Positions 1-8,679 of a stretch of DNA of 64,000 nt are shown here, one piece after another (position 1 is the stretch's first letter; each line of letters starts with the position of its first letter). Position numbers and translations under genes: made by a program. This stretch comes from Pseudomonas sp. Q2-TVG4-2 (GTDB lineage: Bacteria > Pseudomonadota > Gammaproteobacteria > Pseudomonadales > Pseudomonadaceae). The stretch is taken from contig NZ_LGLW01000001.1 in the NCBI RefSeq assembly GCF_013620795.1, positions 1 to 64,000 on the forward strand, written 5' to 3'. The notes below the pieces were generated by a model. That model worked only from the letters and a program-made list of their open reading frames with translations. It was not told where the DNA came from and ran no database searches.

Positions 1-39
1 ATAACCAAAACCAGACTATGACCAAAAGGAGTTCCACCC

Positions 40-720
40 ATGATTAATGCGCTGGCTTTTGACGTCTATGGAACACTCATTGACACCCAGGCAGTGTTGG
101 GCAAGTTGACTGAGCTGGTCGGTGAGCCGGCGCCTGCAATATCGCGGTTGTGGCGTCAAAAGCAGCTGGAATACAGTTTCCGCAGAGGCCTGATGCGCGA
201 TTACCGCGATTTTTCTGTCTGCACTCGGGACGCGTTGGTTTACGCATGCCAGGAACACGGACGCACACTAGACCAGGCAGCTATCGAGCGGTTGATGCTC
301 GCCTACAGCGAGCTGGATGCCTTCCCGGATGTCCAGGGCAGCCTGCAGCAGCTAAGCGGTAGCGGATTCGCCCTCTATGCATTCTCCAACGGCAGTCAGG
401 ACGCAGTGGACCGTCTACTGCAACAGGCCGGTATTGCCGATGCCTTCACGGCGGTCGTGAGCGTCGAAGCCGTGCGCTCCTTCAAGCCAGCACCAGAGGT
501 TTATGCTCATTTGTCAAAGGTGTGCGAGGAACCTGCCGAACGAATCTGCCTGGTCTCGGGGAATCCATTCGACGTGCTGGGGGCAGCCCACGCTGGCATG
601 AAGACCGCCTGGCTACGCCGTGATCCAAGCGTTCAGTTCGACCCTTGGGGGGTGGAGCCGGATGTCACCTTGGAAAGCCTCAACGGACTCGCGAGTCGCC
701 TGCGCGGACCGAATCTGTAA
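40..720 (+). CDS. Haloacid dehalogenase, type II (L-2-haloacid dehalogenase-like)
   Basis: A 226-residue HAD-superfamily hydrolase of the size usual for L-2-haloacid dehalogenases, which hydrolyse 2-haloalkanoic acids in the cytoplasm. The nucleophile motif FDVYGTL places the catalytic Asp at residue 8. FSNGS supplies the Ser/Asn pair, SFKPAPEVY the lysine, and SGNPFDVLGA the C-terminal Ser-Asn-Asp set typical of type II enzymes. A strong AAGGAG ribosome binding site lies just before the ATG. It is followed after 54 bases by the arsS-like gene, so co-transcription is possible. A role in that pathway is only a guess, because HAD proteins of this type also act on phosphorylated compounds. Confidence 0.85.
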   Translation: MINALAFDVYGTLIDTQAVLGKLTELVGEPAPAISRLWRQKQLEYSFRRGLMRDYRDFSVCTRDALVYACQEHGRTLDQAAIERLMLAYSELDAFPDVQGSLQQLSGSGFALYAFSNGSQDAVDRLLQQAGIADAFTAVVSVEAVRSFKPAPEVYAHLSKVCEEPAERICLVSGNPFDVLGAAHAGMKTAWLRRDPSVQFDPWGVEPDVTLESLNGLASRLRGPNL

Positions 721-774
721 CAGCGGCCCGGATGACGACTCCAACAAACATCTATCCGAAGAGCAACCATCGCC

Positions 775-1752
775 ATGCATGCCACGCTTCCCCTCCTGAA
801 TGCCCTGGAGTTTCCTCCGATCCGCCGGGGCACACTCGAGGCCCTGCAGGTCAATCTTACTTACCGCTGCAATCAGCGCTGTCTGCATTGCCACGTGAAC
901 GCCGGCCCCACGCGCACCGAGGCCATGACCGACGACAGTCTGACCCTGCTGCATCGGGTGATTGATGCGCATCCGGTGCGCACGCTGGATCTGACCGGCG
1001 GCGCGCCGGAGATGCATCCGCGCTTTCGTGAGATCGTCACCCACGCACGGCGTGAAGGGTTGCGGGTAATCGATCGCTGCAACCTGACGATATTGAGCGA
1101 GCCGGGATACGAGGACCTAGCGGTATTCCTTGCCGATCAGGGCGTTGAGGTCACTGCCTCATTGCCCTGCTATTCGCAGGAGAACGTCGACAAACAGCGT
1201 GGCGATGGCGTATTCGAGGCCAGTATCTCGGGGCTGCGCCAACTCAACCGGCTCGGCTACGGCGCAGACGACAGCGGATTGATCCTCAACCTTGTGTACA
1301 ACCCGCAGGGTCCCAACCTGCCACCAGCCCAAGCCCAACTCGAAGCGGATTACAAAGCGCATCTTGCGCAGGACTTCGGCATCTGCTTCAACCATTTGCT
1401 GACCATTACCAACCAACCCATTGCCCGCTTCGGCAGTACCTTGGTCAGTAAGGGCCAGTTCGGCAGCTACATGCAGCTGCTGCGCGACAGCTATCGACCG
1501 GCGAACCTCGACGCAGTGATGTGCCGCAGCCTGATCAGCGTTGACTGGCAGGGGTACCTTTATGACTGCGATTTCAATCAAATGCTCGAACTACCAATGG
1601 CGCTTGATGGCCTGATTGGCCGCGACCGGCCACATCTACGTGACCTGCTCGAGACGACGAATCTGGAGGGCAACCCTATCGCGACTCGAGACCACTGCTA
1701 TGCCTGCACCGCCGGGCAAGGATCGAGTTGCGGCGGCAGTCTGGTCGAATAG
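775..1752 (+). CDS. arsS: Radical SAM protein, ArsS-like (arsenosugar biosynthesis family)
   Basis: A 325-residue radical SAM enzyme. The N-terminal CNQRCLHC (CxxxCxxC) binds the SAM-cleaving 4Fe-4S cluster. It is followed by LTGGAPE, the usual GGE-like SAM contact. The Cys-rich C-terminus (HCYACTAGQGSSCGG) is the hallmark of the 'radical SAM/Cys-rich' ArsS family. ArsS proteins are implicated in joining the 5'-deoxyadenosyl group of SAM to methylated arsenic on the way to arsenosugars. The neighbours (TIGR04282- and TIGR04283-type transferases, a symporter and a DUF547 protein) fit the same kind of locus. The usual partner, the methyltransferase arsM, is not in the window, so the real substrate is uncertain. 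The sodium/solute symporter starts 9 bases downstream. Confidence 0.85.
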   Translation: MHATLPLLNALEFPPIRRGTLEALQVNLTYRCNQRCLHCHVNAGPTRTEAMTDDSLTLLHRVIDAHPVRTLDLTGGAPEMHPRFREIVTHARREGLRVIDRCNLTILSEPGYEDLAVFLADQGVEVTASLPCYSQENVDKQRGDGVFEASISGLRQLNRLGYGADDSGLILNLVYNPQGPNLPPAQAQLEADYKAHLAQDFGICFNHLLTITNQPIARFGSTLVSKGQFGSYMQLLRDSYRPANLDAVMCRSLISVDWQGYLYDCDFNQMLELPMALDGLIGRDRPHLRDLLETTNLEGNPIATRDHCYACTAGQGSSCGGSLVE

Positions 1753-1761
1753 GATATTCAT

Positions 1762-3141
1762 ATGTATACCAGCGATGTGACCGGGCTTTTCTTCTGGGGG
1801 TTTCTGGTCGTCTACGGGGCCATGATGCTGGCCTTGTCGCCACGCTCGGTGACGCCTGGTGGTTTCTTTGAGGGCCAGGATCGAGAAGGCCGCAGCGTCG
1901 CACCCTGGTTGCTGACGTCGAGCATTTTCATCAGTTGGATCTTTGCCAAGTCAGTCACCAACGCTGCCAACCTCGGCGCAAGCTATGGGCTTGTCGGCGG
2001 GCTGGCCTACGCCATGTACTGGTTGTCGATTCCCCTGACCGGCTTTGTCATCTATCGCTTGCGCCGACGCTTTGCAGCCAAGGGATTGGTCAGCTTCCTC
2101 TCGAGCCACTATGGCCATGCGGCAGCGCTGGCCTTTACGGCAGCGATTCTGATCCGCCTGTTCAACGAGGTATGGAGCAATACCGCAGTGGTCGGCGGCT
2201 ACTACGGCCCCTCCGGCAGTATCGAGTTCATCGGCGCCGCCTTGCTGTTCACAGCCGTTACGCTGGCCTACAGCCTGCGCGGCGGGTTACGCAGTTCGAT
2301 CCTCACCGATGCGGCGCAAATGGCGATTTTCATCGTCGCACTGATTTGGGCGCTGGGGTTGGTATTGCCACAGCACTCACTGAGCGAATTGGCCAGTACC
2401 AGCCACTGGTCGCTCGACGCCGGGGTCGACTTGCTTCTGGTCGCCGGTCTACAAGCACTGAGCTACGGTTTTCACGACCCGGTGCTCACTGATCGTGGAT
2501 TCATCAGCGAAGAAAGAACCATGCGGCGCGCGTTTCTGCTCGCCGGCATCCTGGGTTTCGTCGCGATCCTGGTCTTCAGCCTGATCGGTGTGCACGCACA
2601 ATTGTCCGGTTTGGCGGCATCGGACAACGTCCCGGCCACTCTTGCCAGGACGATGGGTATCGGCGCGCTGTTGGTGATGACCGTGGTAATGGTATCCGCC
2701 GCCGGTTCGACATTGGACTCGACGTTCTCCAGCCTCGCCAAGCTGGTTGGCCGAGAGCTGCCGCTGCTGGCCGGCCGCGATCTGGGCTCACGCGCGATGG
2801 GTCTTGGAATGGGCGCGATGATACTGTTCGCACTGCTCGGTAACCTGCCGATGATCGCCGGCACCGATATCCTCAAGGCCACCACCATCAGCGGGACAAT
2901 GGTCATCGGCCTCGCTCCGGTATTCGTATTGCATGGCCTGACAAGGCCGACCCGACTTGGGTTTCACCTGAGCTTCTGGACCGGCCTCTGCCTTGGCATC
3001 GCCCTGACGCTAGGTTGGATACCGCAGAGCTGGGCCATCGGCGAAGGCAAGTACGCCTTGCTGCTGGGGACCAACCTCTACGGTTTGCTGCTTTGCATAC
3101 TGGGCTACCTTCTACCCGGCTGGCTGCGAGGGCGCAGCTGA
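1762..3141 (+). CDS. Sodium:solute symporter family (SSS) transporter
   Basis: A 459-residue inner-membrane protein with about 12-13 hydrophobic segments and the SSS-family fold. Recognisable features are the early FFEG segment, SSIFISWIFAKS in the second helix, and a GLQALSYGFHDPVLTDRGF stretch in the middle. SSS proteins couple sodium entry to uptake of sugars, amino acids or small organic solutes; the substrate cannot be read from the sequence. It is preceded by an AGGAT-type ribosome binding site. Its stop codon shares a base with the start codon of the metallophosphoesterase-like gene (TGATG), which implies translational coupling. Membership of the arsS-like cluster suggests it imports a precursor or exchanges a product, which is inference. 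Confidence 0.8.
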   Translation: MYTSDVTGLFFWGFLVVYGAMMLALSPRSVTPGGFFEGQDREGRSVAPWLLTSSIFISWIFAKSVTNAANLGASYGLVGGLAYAMYWLSIPLTGFVIYRLRRRFAAKGLVSFLSSHYGHAAALAFTAAILIRLFNEVWSNTAVVGGYYGPSGSIEFIGAALLFTAVTLAYSLRGGLRSSILTDAAQMAIFIVALIWALGLVLPQHSLSELASTSHWSLDAGVDLLLVAGLQALSYGFHDPVLTDRGFISEERTMRRAFLLAGILGFVAILVFSLIGVHAQLSGLAASDNVPATLARTMGIGALLVMTVVMVSAAGSTLDSTFSSLAKLVGRELPLLAGRDLGSRAMGLGMGAMILFALLGNLPMIAGTDILKATTISGTMVIGLAPVFVLHGLTRPTRLGFHLSFWTGLCLGIALTLGWIPQSWAIGEGKYALLLGTNLYGLLLCILGYLLPGWLRGRS

Positions 3142-4106
3142 TGCGCGCCGGACGGGATTGCCCGCTGGATTACCGTCTTTCCGCTGAAGCGTTCAGCGGT
3201 GCGGTGGCATTCGACTGCGAAAGCCTTTACGTCGTCGGCGGCTTGTACGGCAATCGGCAGGCGTTGTCGGCCCTGCAGCAATACCTGATGCACGAGCCGG
3301 ATGCGCGCGTCGTGTTCAACGGCGACGCTCACTGGTTCGACGTCGACCCCGATCTGTTTGCCGAAATTGAACAGGGCCTAGAGCCACACATTAGCCTTAG
3401 AGGCAACGTTGAAACCGAGCTGGGGCGCGGCGCGGAAAGTGGCGCCGGCTGCGGCTGCGCCTACCCCGACACAGTGGATGATGCGCTAGTGGATCGATCC
3501 AATGCCATCCACAACAGGCTAACCAACACCGTTGGCTGCTTACCGGGCATGGCCGAGCGGCTGGCTATGCGGCCCGCTACGGGGCTTATCAGTGTGGCCG
3601 GCCAGAGGGTTGCGATCAGCCATGGCGACGAGCAATCGCTGGCCGGTTGGGGTTGTGGTCGCGAAGCCCTGGCTGAGCCGGCACGTCACCAACAACTGGA
3701 CCAGTGGTTGGCGGAAAATCGGATCGGCGTTCTAGCCACCAGCCACACCTGCAGTGCAGCCGCGTTGGGCTTGCGGCACGGCGTGGTCATCAACAACGGC
3801 GCCGCCGGACTGCCGAACTTCGCTGATGGCCGCTACGGGCTGGTCACCCGTATTGCCACCGAACCGCATCCGAACGCGCTCTACCGTGCCAAACGTGGCG
3901 ACCTGACTATCGAGGCGTTACCGCTGCACTACGACCATCGGGCCTTTCTCGCCGATTTCGACCGTCAGTGGCCGTTAGACAGCCCGGCCGCCCTTTCCTA
4001 TCGCACACGCATTTGCTTTGCCTGCGCCGATCAGCTCGAACAGGCCATGCTTGGTAGCTTCGAGCGATGCGCAGGTCCCCTTGGCACTGGAGATCCATTC
4101 GGATGA
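3141..4106 (+). CDS. Metallophosphoesterase-like protein with degenerate first motif
   Basis: A 321-residue protein with remnants of the calcineurin-like phosphoesterase motif series: VVGGLYGNRQAL near residue 32, then NGDAHWFD, RGNVE, SHGD and ATSHTC. In typical family members the first motif reads D-x-H-G-N. Here the Asp and His are replaced by Gly and Tyr, so one metal site is probably altered. A Cys-containing insert (GCGCAYPD) follows the RGNVE motif. The ATG at 3141 was chosen because it overlaps the upstream stop codon; longer in-frame starts lie inside the symporter. The stop overlaps the next gene as ATGA. Whether it hydrolyses a phosphoester in the arsenosugar-like pathway is inference. 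Confidence 0.7.
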   Translation: MRAGRDCPLDYRLSAEAFSGAVAFDCESLYVVGGLYGNRQALSALQQYLMHEPDARVVFNGDAHWFDVDPDLFAEIEQGLEPHISLRGNVETELGRGAESGAGCGCAYPDTVDDALVDRSNAIHNRLTNTVGCLPGMAERLAMRPATGLISVAGQRVAISHGDEQSLAGWGCGREALAEPARHQQLDQWLAENRIGVLATSHTCSAAALGLRHGVVINNGAAGLPNFADGRYGLVTRIATEPHPNALYRAKRGDLTIEALPLHYDHRAFLADFDRQWPLDSPAALSYRTRICFACADQLEQAMLGSFERCAGPLGTGDPFG

Positions 4107-6256
4107 ATAGCCGTAAACTCGCATTGCTGGTCTTGGTCATGGTGCTGCTTGCCGGCTTCTTTGTCTTCGATATCAGTCAATATCTCAGCCTCACCAACCT
4201 AAAAGCGCAGCAAGCGGCCCTTGACGCCCAGGTGACGGCCCATCCGTGGCTCGCGGGCAGTACCTTCTTTGCTATCTATGTCCTGGTCACCGCGCTTTCC
4301 CTGCCAGGCGCGGCCCTGATGACGCTCGTGGGTGGCGCACTGTTTGGCCTGCTTGGCGGTACCCTGCTCGCGTCTTTTGCGTCGACGTTCGGTGCCACCC
4401 TCGCCATGCTGATCAGCCGCTATTTGTTGCGCGATTGGGTGCAGGCGCGCTTCAAGCAGCGCCTGGCTGGGATCAACACGGGTATCGCTCGTGAGGGCGC
4501 CACCTACCTGTTCGCATTGCGTCTGGTGCCGGTATTTCCGTTTTTTCTTATCAACCTAGCCATGGGCCTGACGAAACTGCCGGTGCGCACGTTCTGGTGG
4601 GTCAGCCAACTTGGCATGCTGCCTGGCACGCTGGTGTATGTGAACGCCGGGCGCGAACTTGGGCAGCTGAATTCGTTAGGCGGAATACTTTCTCCGGGGC
4701 TGATCGGCGCCTTCGTTCTGCTGGGCCTGCTGCCCTTGTTGTCGCGCAAGGCGCTGGGCTGGTTCAAGGCGCGGAAGGTCTACGCCGGCTGGAACAAACC
4801 TCGTCACTTCGACCGCAACCTGATCGTTATCGGCGCCGGTTCCGGCGGGTTAGTCAGTGCCTATATCGCCGCGGCAATAAAGGCCAAGGTCACCCTGATC
4901 GAGAAGCACAAGATGGGTGGCGATTGCCTGAACACCGGCTGCGTCCCGTCCAAGGCTCTGATCCGCTCCGCCAAATTCGCCAAGGAGCTTAAGAAAGCCG
5001 ACCAACTTGGCTTCGCGCCAGTCGGCGGCGCGGTGGATTTCGCCGCAGTCATGGAGCGTATCCAGCGTGTGGTGGCCACGGTGGAGCCACACGACTCGAT
5101 CGAGCGATACACCAAGCTAGGGGTCGAAGTCATCGAGGGCGAGGCCCGGATCACCTCCCCATGGACGGTCGAGGTCAATGACCAGCGCCTCAGCACCCGC
5201 GCCATTGTCGTCGCCACTGGCGCCCGTCCGAAAATACCGAAAATTCCGGGTATCGAGCAGGTCGAACCGCTGACCTCCGATACCGTCTGGGCACTGCGCG
5301 AGCAGCCGAAACACCTGCTGGTACTCGGCGGCGGCCCGATCGGCTGCGAGCTGACACAGGCGTTCCAACGTCTCGGATGCGCAGTCACTCTGGTTCAGCG
5401 CAATGAGCGTCTGTTACCCAAGGAGGATGCTGACGCCAGTGCCGCCGTCCTGGCTGGTTTGCGCGCCGATGGCGTGGACGTACGACTTCAACACAACGCG
5501 GTGCGTTTCGAGCTGATCGACGGTCAGCGGCAGCTCATCTGCGCCGATCTTGCCGGCGATACCGAAGTTGCCCTGCCCTTCGACCAGGTGTTGCTGGCCC
5601 TGGGTCGCGCGGCCAACGCCACAGGTTTCGGTGCGCAAGAGCTGAATCTAGAGGTCCGAGACGATGGCACCCTGGCGTCCGACGAATACCTGGCAACGCG
5701 CTTCCCCAACATCTTCGTCGTTGGTGATGTGACCGGCCCCTTCCAATTCACCCATGTTTCCGCACACCAGGCCTGGTATGGCGCGGTGAACGGGCTGTTC
5801 GGCGGTTTCAAACGCTTCAAGGTGGATTATAGGGTGATCCCCTGGGCCACCTTTACCGATCCCGAGGTGGCGCATGTGGGTCTCAACGAGCAGGAGGCCA
5901 CGACTCAAGGCATCGCCTATGAAGTCACCCGCTTCGGCATGGATGAGCTCGATCGAGCCATCGCCGACGAGACCGCGCATGGCTTCGTCAAGGTGCTGAC
6001 CGTACCGGGCAAAGACCGCATCCTCGGCGCCACGATCGTCGGCGCACACGCCGGCGACCTCATCACCGAATTCGTTACTGCCATGAAGCACGGCTTGGGT
6101 CTCAACAAAATCCTGGGCACCATCCATATTTATCCGACCCTCGCCGAGGCCAACAAATATGCCGCGGGAGAATGGAAGCGCGCTCATGCGCCAGCCAGGG
6201 CGCTGCGCTGGCTCGCCCGCTTCCATCGCTGGCGACTCGGATCTGCGCCTCGATAG
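4103..6256 (+). CDS. VTT/TVP38-type membrane domain fused to a flavin disulfide reductase
   Basis: A 717-residue fusion. Residues 1-225 form a TVP38/TMEM64 (VTT, DedA-like) membrane domain with several helices and the characteristic RLVPVFPFFLINLAMG segment. Residues 235-700 form a class I pyridine nucleotide-disulfide oxidoreductase. This part has the FAD motif VIGAGSGG, a redox pair in CLNTGCVPSK (Cys275 and Cys280), an NAD(P)H motif LGGGPIGCEL, a second FAD contact VGDVTG, and the dimer-interface base motif HIYPTLAE. It resembles mercuric reductase but lacks a C-terminal vicinal Cys pair and an N-terminal metal-binding domain, so it should not be called MerA. The start at 4103 overlaps the previous stop (ATGA). 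The disulfide or quinone substrate at the membrane is unknown. Confidence 0.85.
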   Translation: MNSRKLALLVLVMVLLAGFFVFDISQYLSLTNLKAQQAALDAQVTAHPWLAGSTFFAIYVLVTALSLPGAALMTLVGGALFGLLGGTLLASFASTFGATLAMLISRYLLRDWVQARFKQRLAGINTGIAREGATYLFALRLVPVFPFFLINLAMGLTKLPVRTFWWVSQLGMLPGTLVYVNAGRELGQLNSLGGILSPGLIGAFVLLGLLPLLSRKALGWFKARKVYAGWNKPRHFDRNLIVIGAGSGGLVSAYIAAAIKAKVTLIEKHKMGGDCLNTGCVPSKALIRSAKFAKELKKADQLGFAPVGGAVDFAAVMERIQRVVATVEPHDSIERYTKLGVEVIEGEARITSPWTVEVNDQRLSTRAIVVATGARPKIPKIPGIEQVEPLTSDTVWALREQPKHLLVLGGGPIGCELTQAFQRLGCAVTLVQRNERLLPKEDADASAAVLAGLRADGVDVRLQHNAVRFELIDGQRQLICADLAGDTEVALPFDQVLLALGRAANATGFGAQELNLEVRDDGTLASDEYLATRFPNIFVVGDVTGPFQFTHVSAHQAWYGAVNGLFGGFKRFKVDYRVIPWATFTDPEVAHVGLNEQEATTQGIAYEVTRFGMDELDRAIADETAHGFVKVLTVPGKDRILGATIVGAHAGDLITEFVTAMKHGLGLNKILGTIHIYPTLAEANKYAAGEWKRAHAPARALRWLARFHRWRLGSAPR

Positions 6257-6277
6257 AACGGTGCCAAGCTAAAGACG

Positions 6278-6320
6278 GGTGCCAGTGGATGCCGCCATCG
6301 AACCGTGCCGCACCTTTTTT
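6278..6320 (+). terminator. Possible rho-independent terminator
   Basis: A GGTGC arm at 6278-6282 pairs with GCACC at 6310-6314, enclosing a small GATG/CATC hairpin, and a run of six T follows at 6315-6320. It sits between the membrane-reductase fusion and the first transferase gene, where the tight gene coupling is broken. The outer stem is short, so this is tentative. Confidence 0.35.
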
Positions 6321-6351
6321 AATCTCGCCCCGATCTTACTGAGCCTGCTCA

Positions 6352-7038
6352 ATGACTATCGAACAGCACGTATCGAATCATCCCACTCTGGTGCTGGTCT
6401 GCAAACGACCCGCCCTCGGTCACGGTAAGCAGCGTCTGGCGGTCCAGATTGGCGCGGAACCGGCATTGCGTATTGCCGAGCGACTCCTTGATTGCGCGCT
6501 GGAAGATCTCGATGCATGGCCCGGCGCGACCATCATCTCGCCGGATCACAGTGGGGCTTGTGGTTGGGCCCATGCACAGGCGCCACAAGCCATGTGTATA
6601 GCGCAAGGCAACGGCAACCTCGGTGAGCGGTTGAATGCGCTGGATAAGGCCTTGCGCGAGCAAGGTCATCAACGATTGGTGTTCATCGGCAGTGACGCGC
6701 CAGCCCTGACGCTTGGAGACTATCAACGTGTACGTGCGGCATTGGTCGAAACCGATACGGTACTGCTCGGAGCGCGGGACGGGGGCGTGGTGCTGATGGC
6801 CTCGAACCGCCCCTGGCCGAATCTGGCCGCGCTACCCTGGAGCTCCGCTAGCCTTGGCCAGGCGCTTGCGGATATCTGCCGCAGCGCAGGTCACTCGGTC
6901 GCTTGCTGTGGAGATTCGTTCGACATTGATGATCAAGCGGATTTATCACTTGCCCAGCTGCAACTGGCGGGCGATCCCCGCGCCGCCCGCCGCCACCTCT
7001 TGCAGGCACTGAGCCGAAGCGGTGTAACGCCGCTATGA
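6352..7038 (+). CDS. TIGR04282-type glycosyltransferase-like protein (DUF2064)
   Basis: A 228-residue nucleotidyl/glycosyltransferase-fold protein of the TIGR04282/DUF2064 family, which is recurrently found beside arsS. The early CKRPALGHGKQRL segment matches the family's nucleotide-binding PxxGxxKTRL-type loop. FIGSDAPALT matches its GSDxPxLT metal-binding motif. The family is assumed to act on a nucleotide-sugar or sugar-phosphate during arsenosugar assembly, but no reaction is proven as far as I know. There is no clear ribosome binding site before the ATG. The stop overlaps the start of the next gene as ATGA. Confidence 0.8.
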   Translation: MTIEQHVSNHPTLVLVCKRPALGHGKQRLAVQIGAEPALRIAERLLDCALEDLDAWPGATIISPDHSGACGWAHAQAPQAMCIAQGNGNLGERLNALDKALREQGHQRLVFIGSDAPALTLGDYQRVRAALVETDTVLLGARDGGVVLMASNRPWPNLAALPWSSASLGQALADICRSAGHSVACCGDSFDIDDQADLSLAQLQLAGDPRAARRHLLQALSRSGVTPL

Positions 7039-7784
7039 CTCGTCCACTTCAGATCAGCGTGATCATCCCTTGCTGGAAGGACGAATCCCACCTTGACCGC
7101 CTGCTTCTGCAACTGCGCCGGGCGGAAGCAGAGGATGGTGTCCCGCTGCAAATCATCGTTGTCGATGCAGCCACCAGCGAGCATTGCCATAGGTTGTGCC
7201 AGCGCCTCGACGCACTCTGGTCGCCCGCAGCGCCCTCGCGCGGCGAGCAGCTGCGTCAGGGCGCCGCGCTGGCTGAGCACGATGTGCTCTGGTTTCTGCA
7301 TGCCGATGCCCATCTGGAAGGCCAGCCATTGGCCGCGGTTCGATACGCCATTGAGGGTGGCGCCACCGGTGGCTATTTCGCTTTCCGCTTCAGCGACACG
7401 CATGACTGGCAAGGTCGAATGATCGAGCGGCTGGTGGCCTGGCGCAATCAGGTCGGTGTGCCCTACGGCGACCAAGGCATTTTCGCCAGGCGCGCGGCCT
7501 ACTTCACTGTCGGGCAGCACGCACCCTGGCCGCTCTTCGAGGAGGTGCCGCTGGTTCAGGGGCTGCGGGGCCATGGGCAGTTTCACCGAATCGAGCATGG
7601 GCTGCGGATCAGCTCGCGCCGCTGGAAGCGCGATGGCTGGTGGCGTCGCACTTGGCGCAACCGCCTGCTGGCCTTGGGTTTCATGCTCAACATTTCCCCC
7701 TTCACACTTGCGCGGCTGTACGCCGGGAAAAACGCACCGAGCAGCGGAGCAACCGGTGAGGACACCCCGGAAGAACGGTTATGA
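7035..7784 (+). CDS. TIGR04283-type family 2 glycosyltransferase
   Basis: A 249-residue GT-A fold protein with the N-terminal ISVIIPCWKDE strand, a LHADAHL divalent-metal motif in place of the usual DxD, and a Trp/Arg-rich C-terminus (RRWKRDGWW) followed by a hydrophobic segment that may contact the membrane. TIGR04283 proteins accompany TIGR04282 proteins in arsS loci and are annotated as arsenosugar glycosyltransferases on that basis. It overlaps the genes on both sides by four bases (ATGA), so the three products are probably made in fixed proportion. The donor and acceptor are unknown. Confidence 0.85.
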   Translation: MTRPLQISVIIPCWKDESHLDRLLLQLRRAEAEDGVPLQIIVVDAATSEHCHRLCQRLDALWSPAAPSRGEQLRQGAALAEHDVLWFLHADAHLEGQPLAAVRYAIEGGATGGYFAFRFSDTHDWQGRMIERLVAWRNQVGVPYGDQGIFARRAAYFTVGQHAPWPLFEEVPLVQGLRGHGQFHRIEHGLRISSRRWKRDGWWRRTWRNRLLALGFMLNISPFTLARLYAGKNAPSSGATGEDTPEERL

Positions 7785-8569
7785 AATCGCTGACATTGTG
7801 GATGCTAGTTGCACTCAGCGGCCTGACCCAGGCCGAGTCATTCGACCATTCTCACCAGAGCTGGACCCATCTGCTGGAGCGTCATGTGCAATGGGTCCGC
7901 GAAGGGGTGACCAGCGAGGTCGATTATCCAGCCTTCGCTCAAGACCGCCCTGCGCTCGACGGCTACCTGGCGCAACTGTCGAAGGTAAACCGCGCGCAGT
8001 TCGATGGCTGGCGCCGCGATCAGCAGCTGGCCTTTCTGATCAATGCCTACAACGCCTACACCGTGCAGCTGATCCTAGAGCATTACCCAATCGCCTCAAT
8101 CAAGGATGTCGGCGGTCTGTTCAGTTCGCCCTGGAAGCGCCGCTTCATTCCGTTGCTGGGTGAAATCCTCAGCCTCGACGATGTTGAGCACAAGCTAATC
8201 CGCCAACCCGGCGTCTACGACGAGCCGCGCATACACTTCGTGGTCAATTGCGCCTCGCTCGGTTGCCCGGCCTTGCGCCCCCAAGCGATGACAGCTGCGC
8301 AGTTGGACGTACAGCTGGAAGACAGCCTCAAGCGCTTTCTCAAGGATCGCCAACGCAACCGTTTCGATCGGCAAGGTAATCGTCTTGAGGTCTCGAAGAT
8401 CTTCGATTGGTATAGCGAGGATTTCGCACGCCAGGCGGGCTCAACGAAGGAGTATCTGGCGCTGCGGGCCCGGTGGTTGAGCCATAACCCCGCCGACCAA
8501 CGGCGGATCCGTCAGGGCGTCGGGCTCGATTACCTCGACTATGACTGGAGGCTAAACGAGGCGCGCTGA
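7781..8569 (+). CDS. DUF547 domain protein, exported
   Basis: A 262-residue protein with a short Sec signal peptide (cleavage likely after TQAES-like residues near 18-20) and a DUF547 domain. Family motifs visible include FLINAYNAYTVQLI, the FVVNCASLGCPAL segment with two cysteines, and the C-terminal FDWYSEDF. DUF547 proteins are thought to be periplasmic or envelope-associated and have been linked to thiol or peptidase-like folds; no function is established here. It is the last gene of the arsS-like cluster, coupled by ATGA to the transferase before it. A weak GCCTGG/CCAGGC hairpin at 8595-8615 follows it. Confidence 0.8.
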   Translation: MKSLTLWMLVALSGLTQAESFDHSHQSWTHLLERHVQWVREGVTSEVDYPAFAQDRPALDGYLAQLSKVNRAQFDGWRRDQQLAFLINAYNAYTVQLILEHYPIASIKDVGGLFSSPWKRRFIPLLGEILSLDDVEHKLIRQPGVYDEPRIHFVVNCASLGCPALRPQAMTAAQLDVQLEDSLKRFLKDRQRNRFDRQGNRLEVSKIFDWYSEDFARQAGSTKEYLALRARWLSHNPADQRRIRQGVGLDYLDYDWRLNEAR

Positions 8570-8679
8570 GCGGACGATCACCGTTTTTATCCAGGCCTGG
8601 TTTAGCGAGCCAGGCGCCTCTTATAAGCATGCAAAGCGCGCCGGTTCGTACCCGGTTTGATGGCATGCGGGCAGTTCCC

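Noticed and set aside
4103..6256. Annotation of the membrane-reductase fusion as mercuric reductase
   Set aside because: It lacks the C-terminal vicinal Cys pair and the N-terminal metal-binding domain, and sits in an arsS-like cluster with no mer genes.
8595..8615. Terminator after the DUF547 gene
   Set aside because: The GCCTGG/CCAGGC stem is only six pairs with no T-run, so it is too weak to call.
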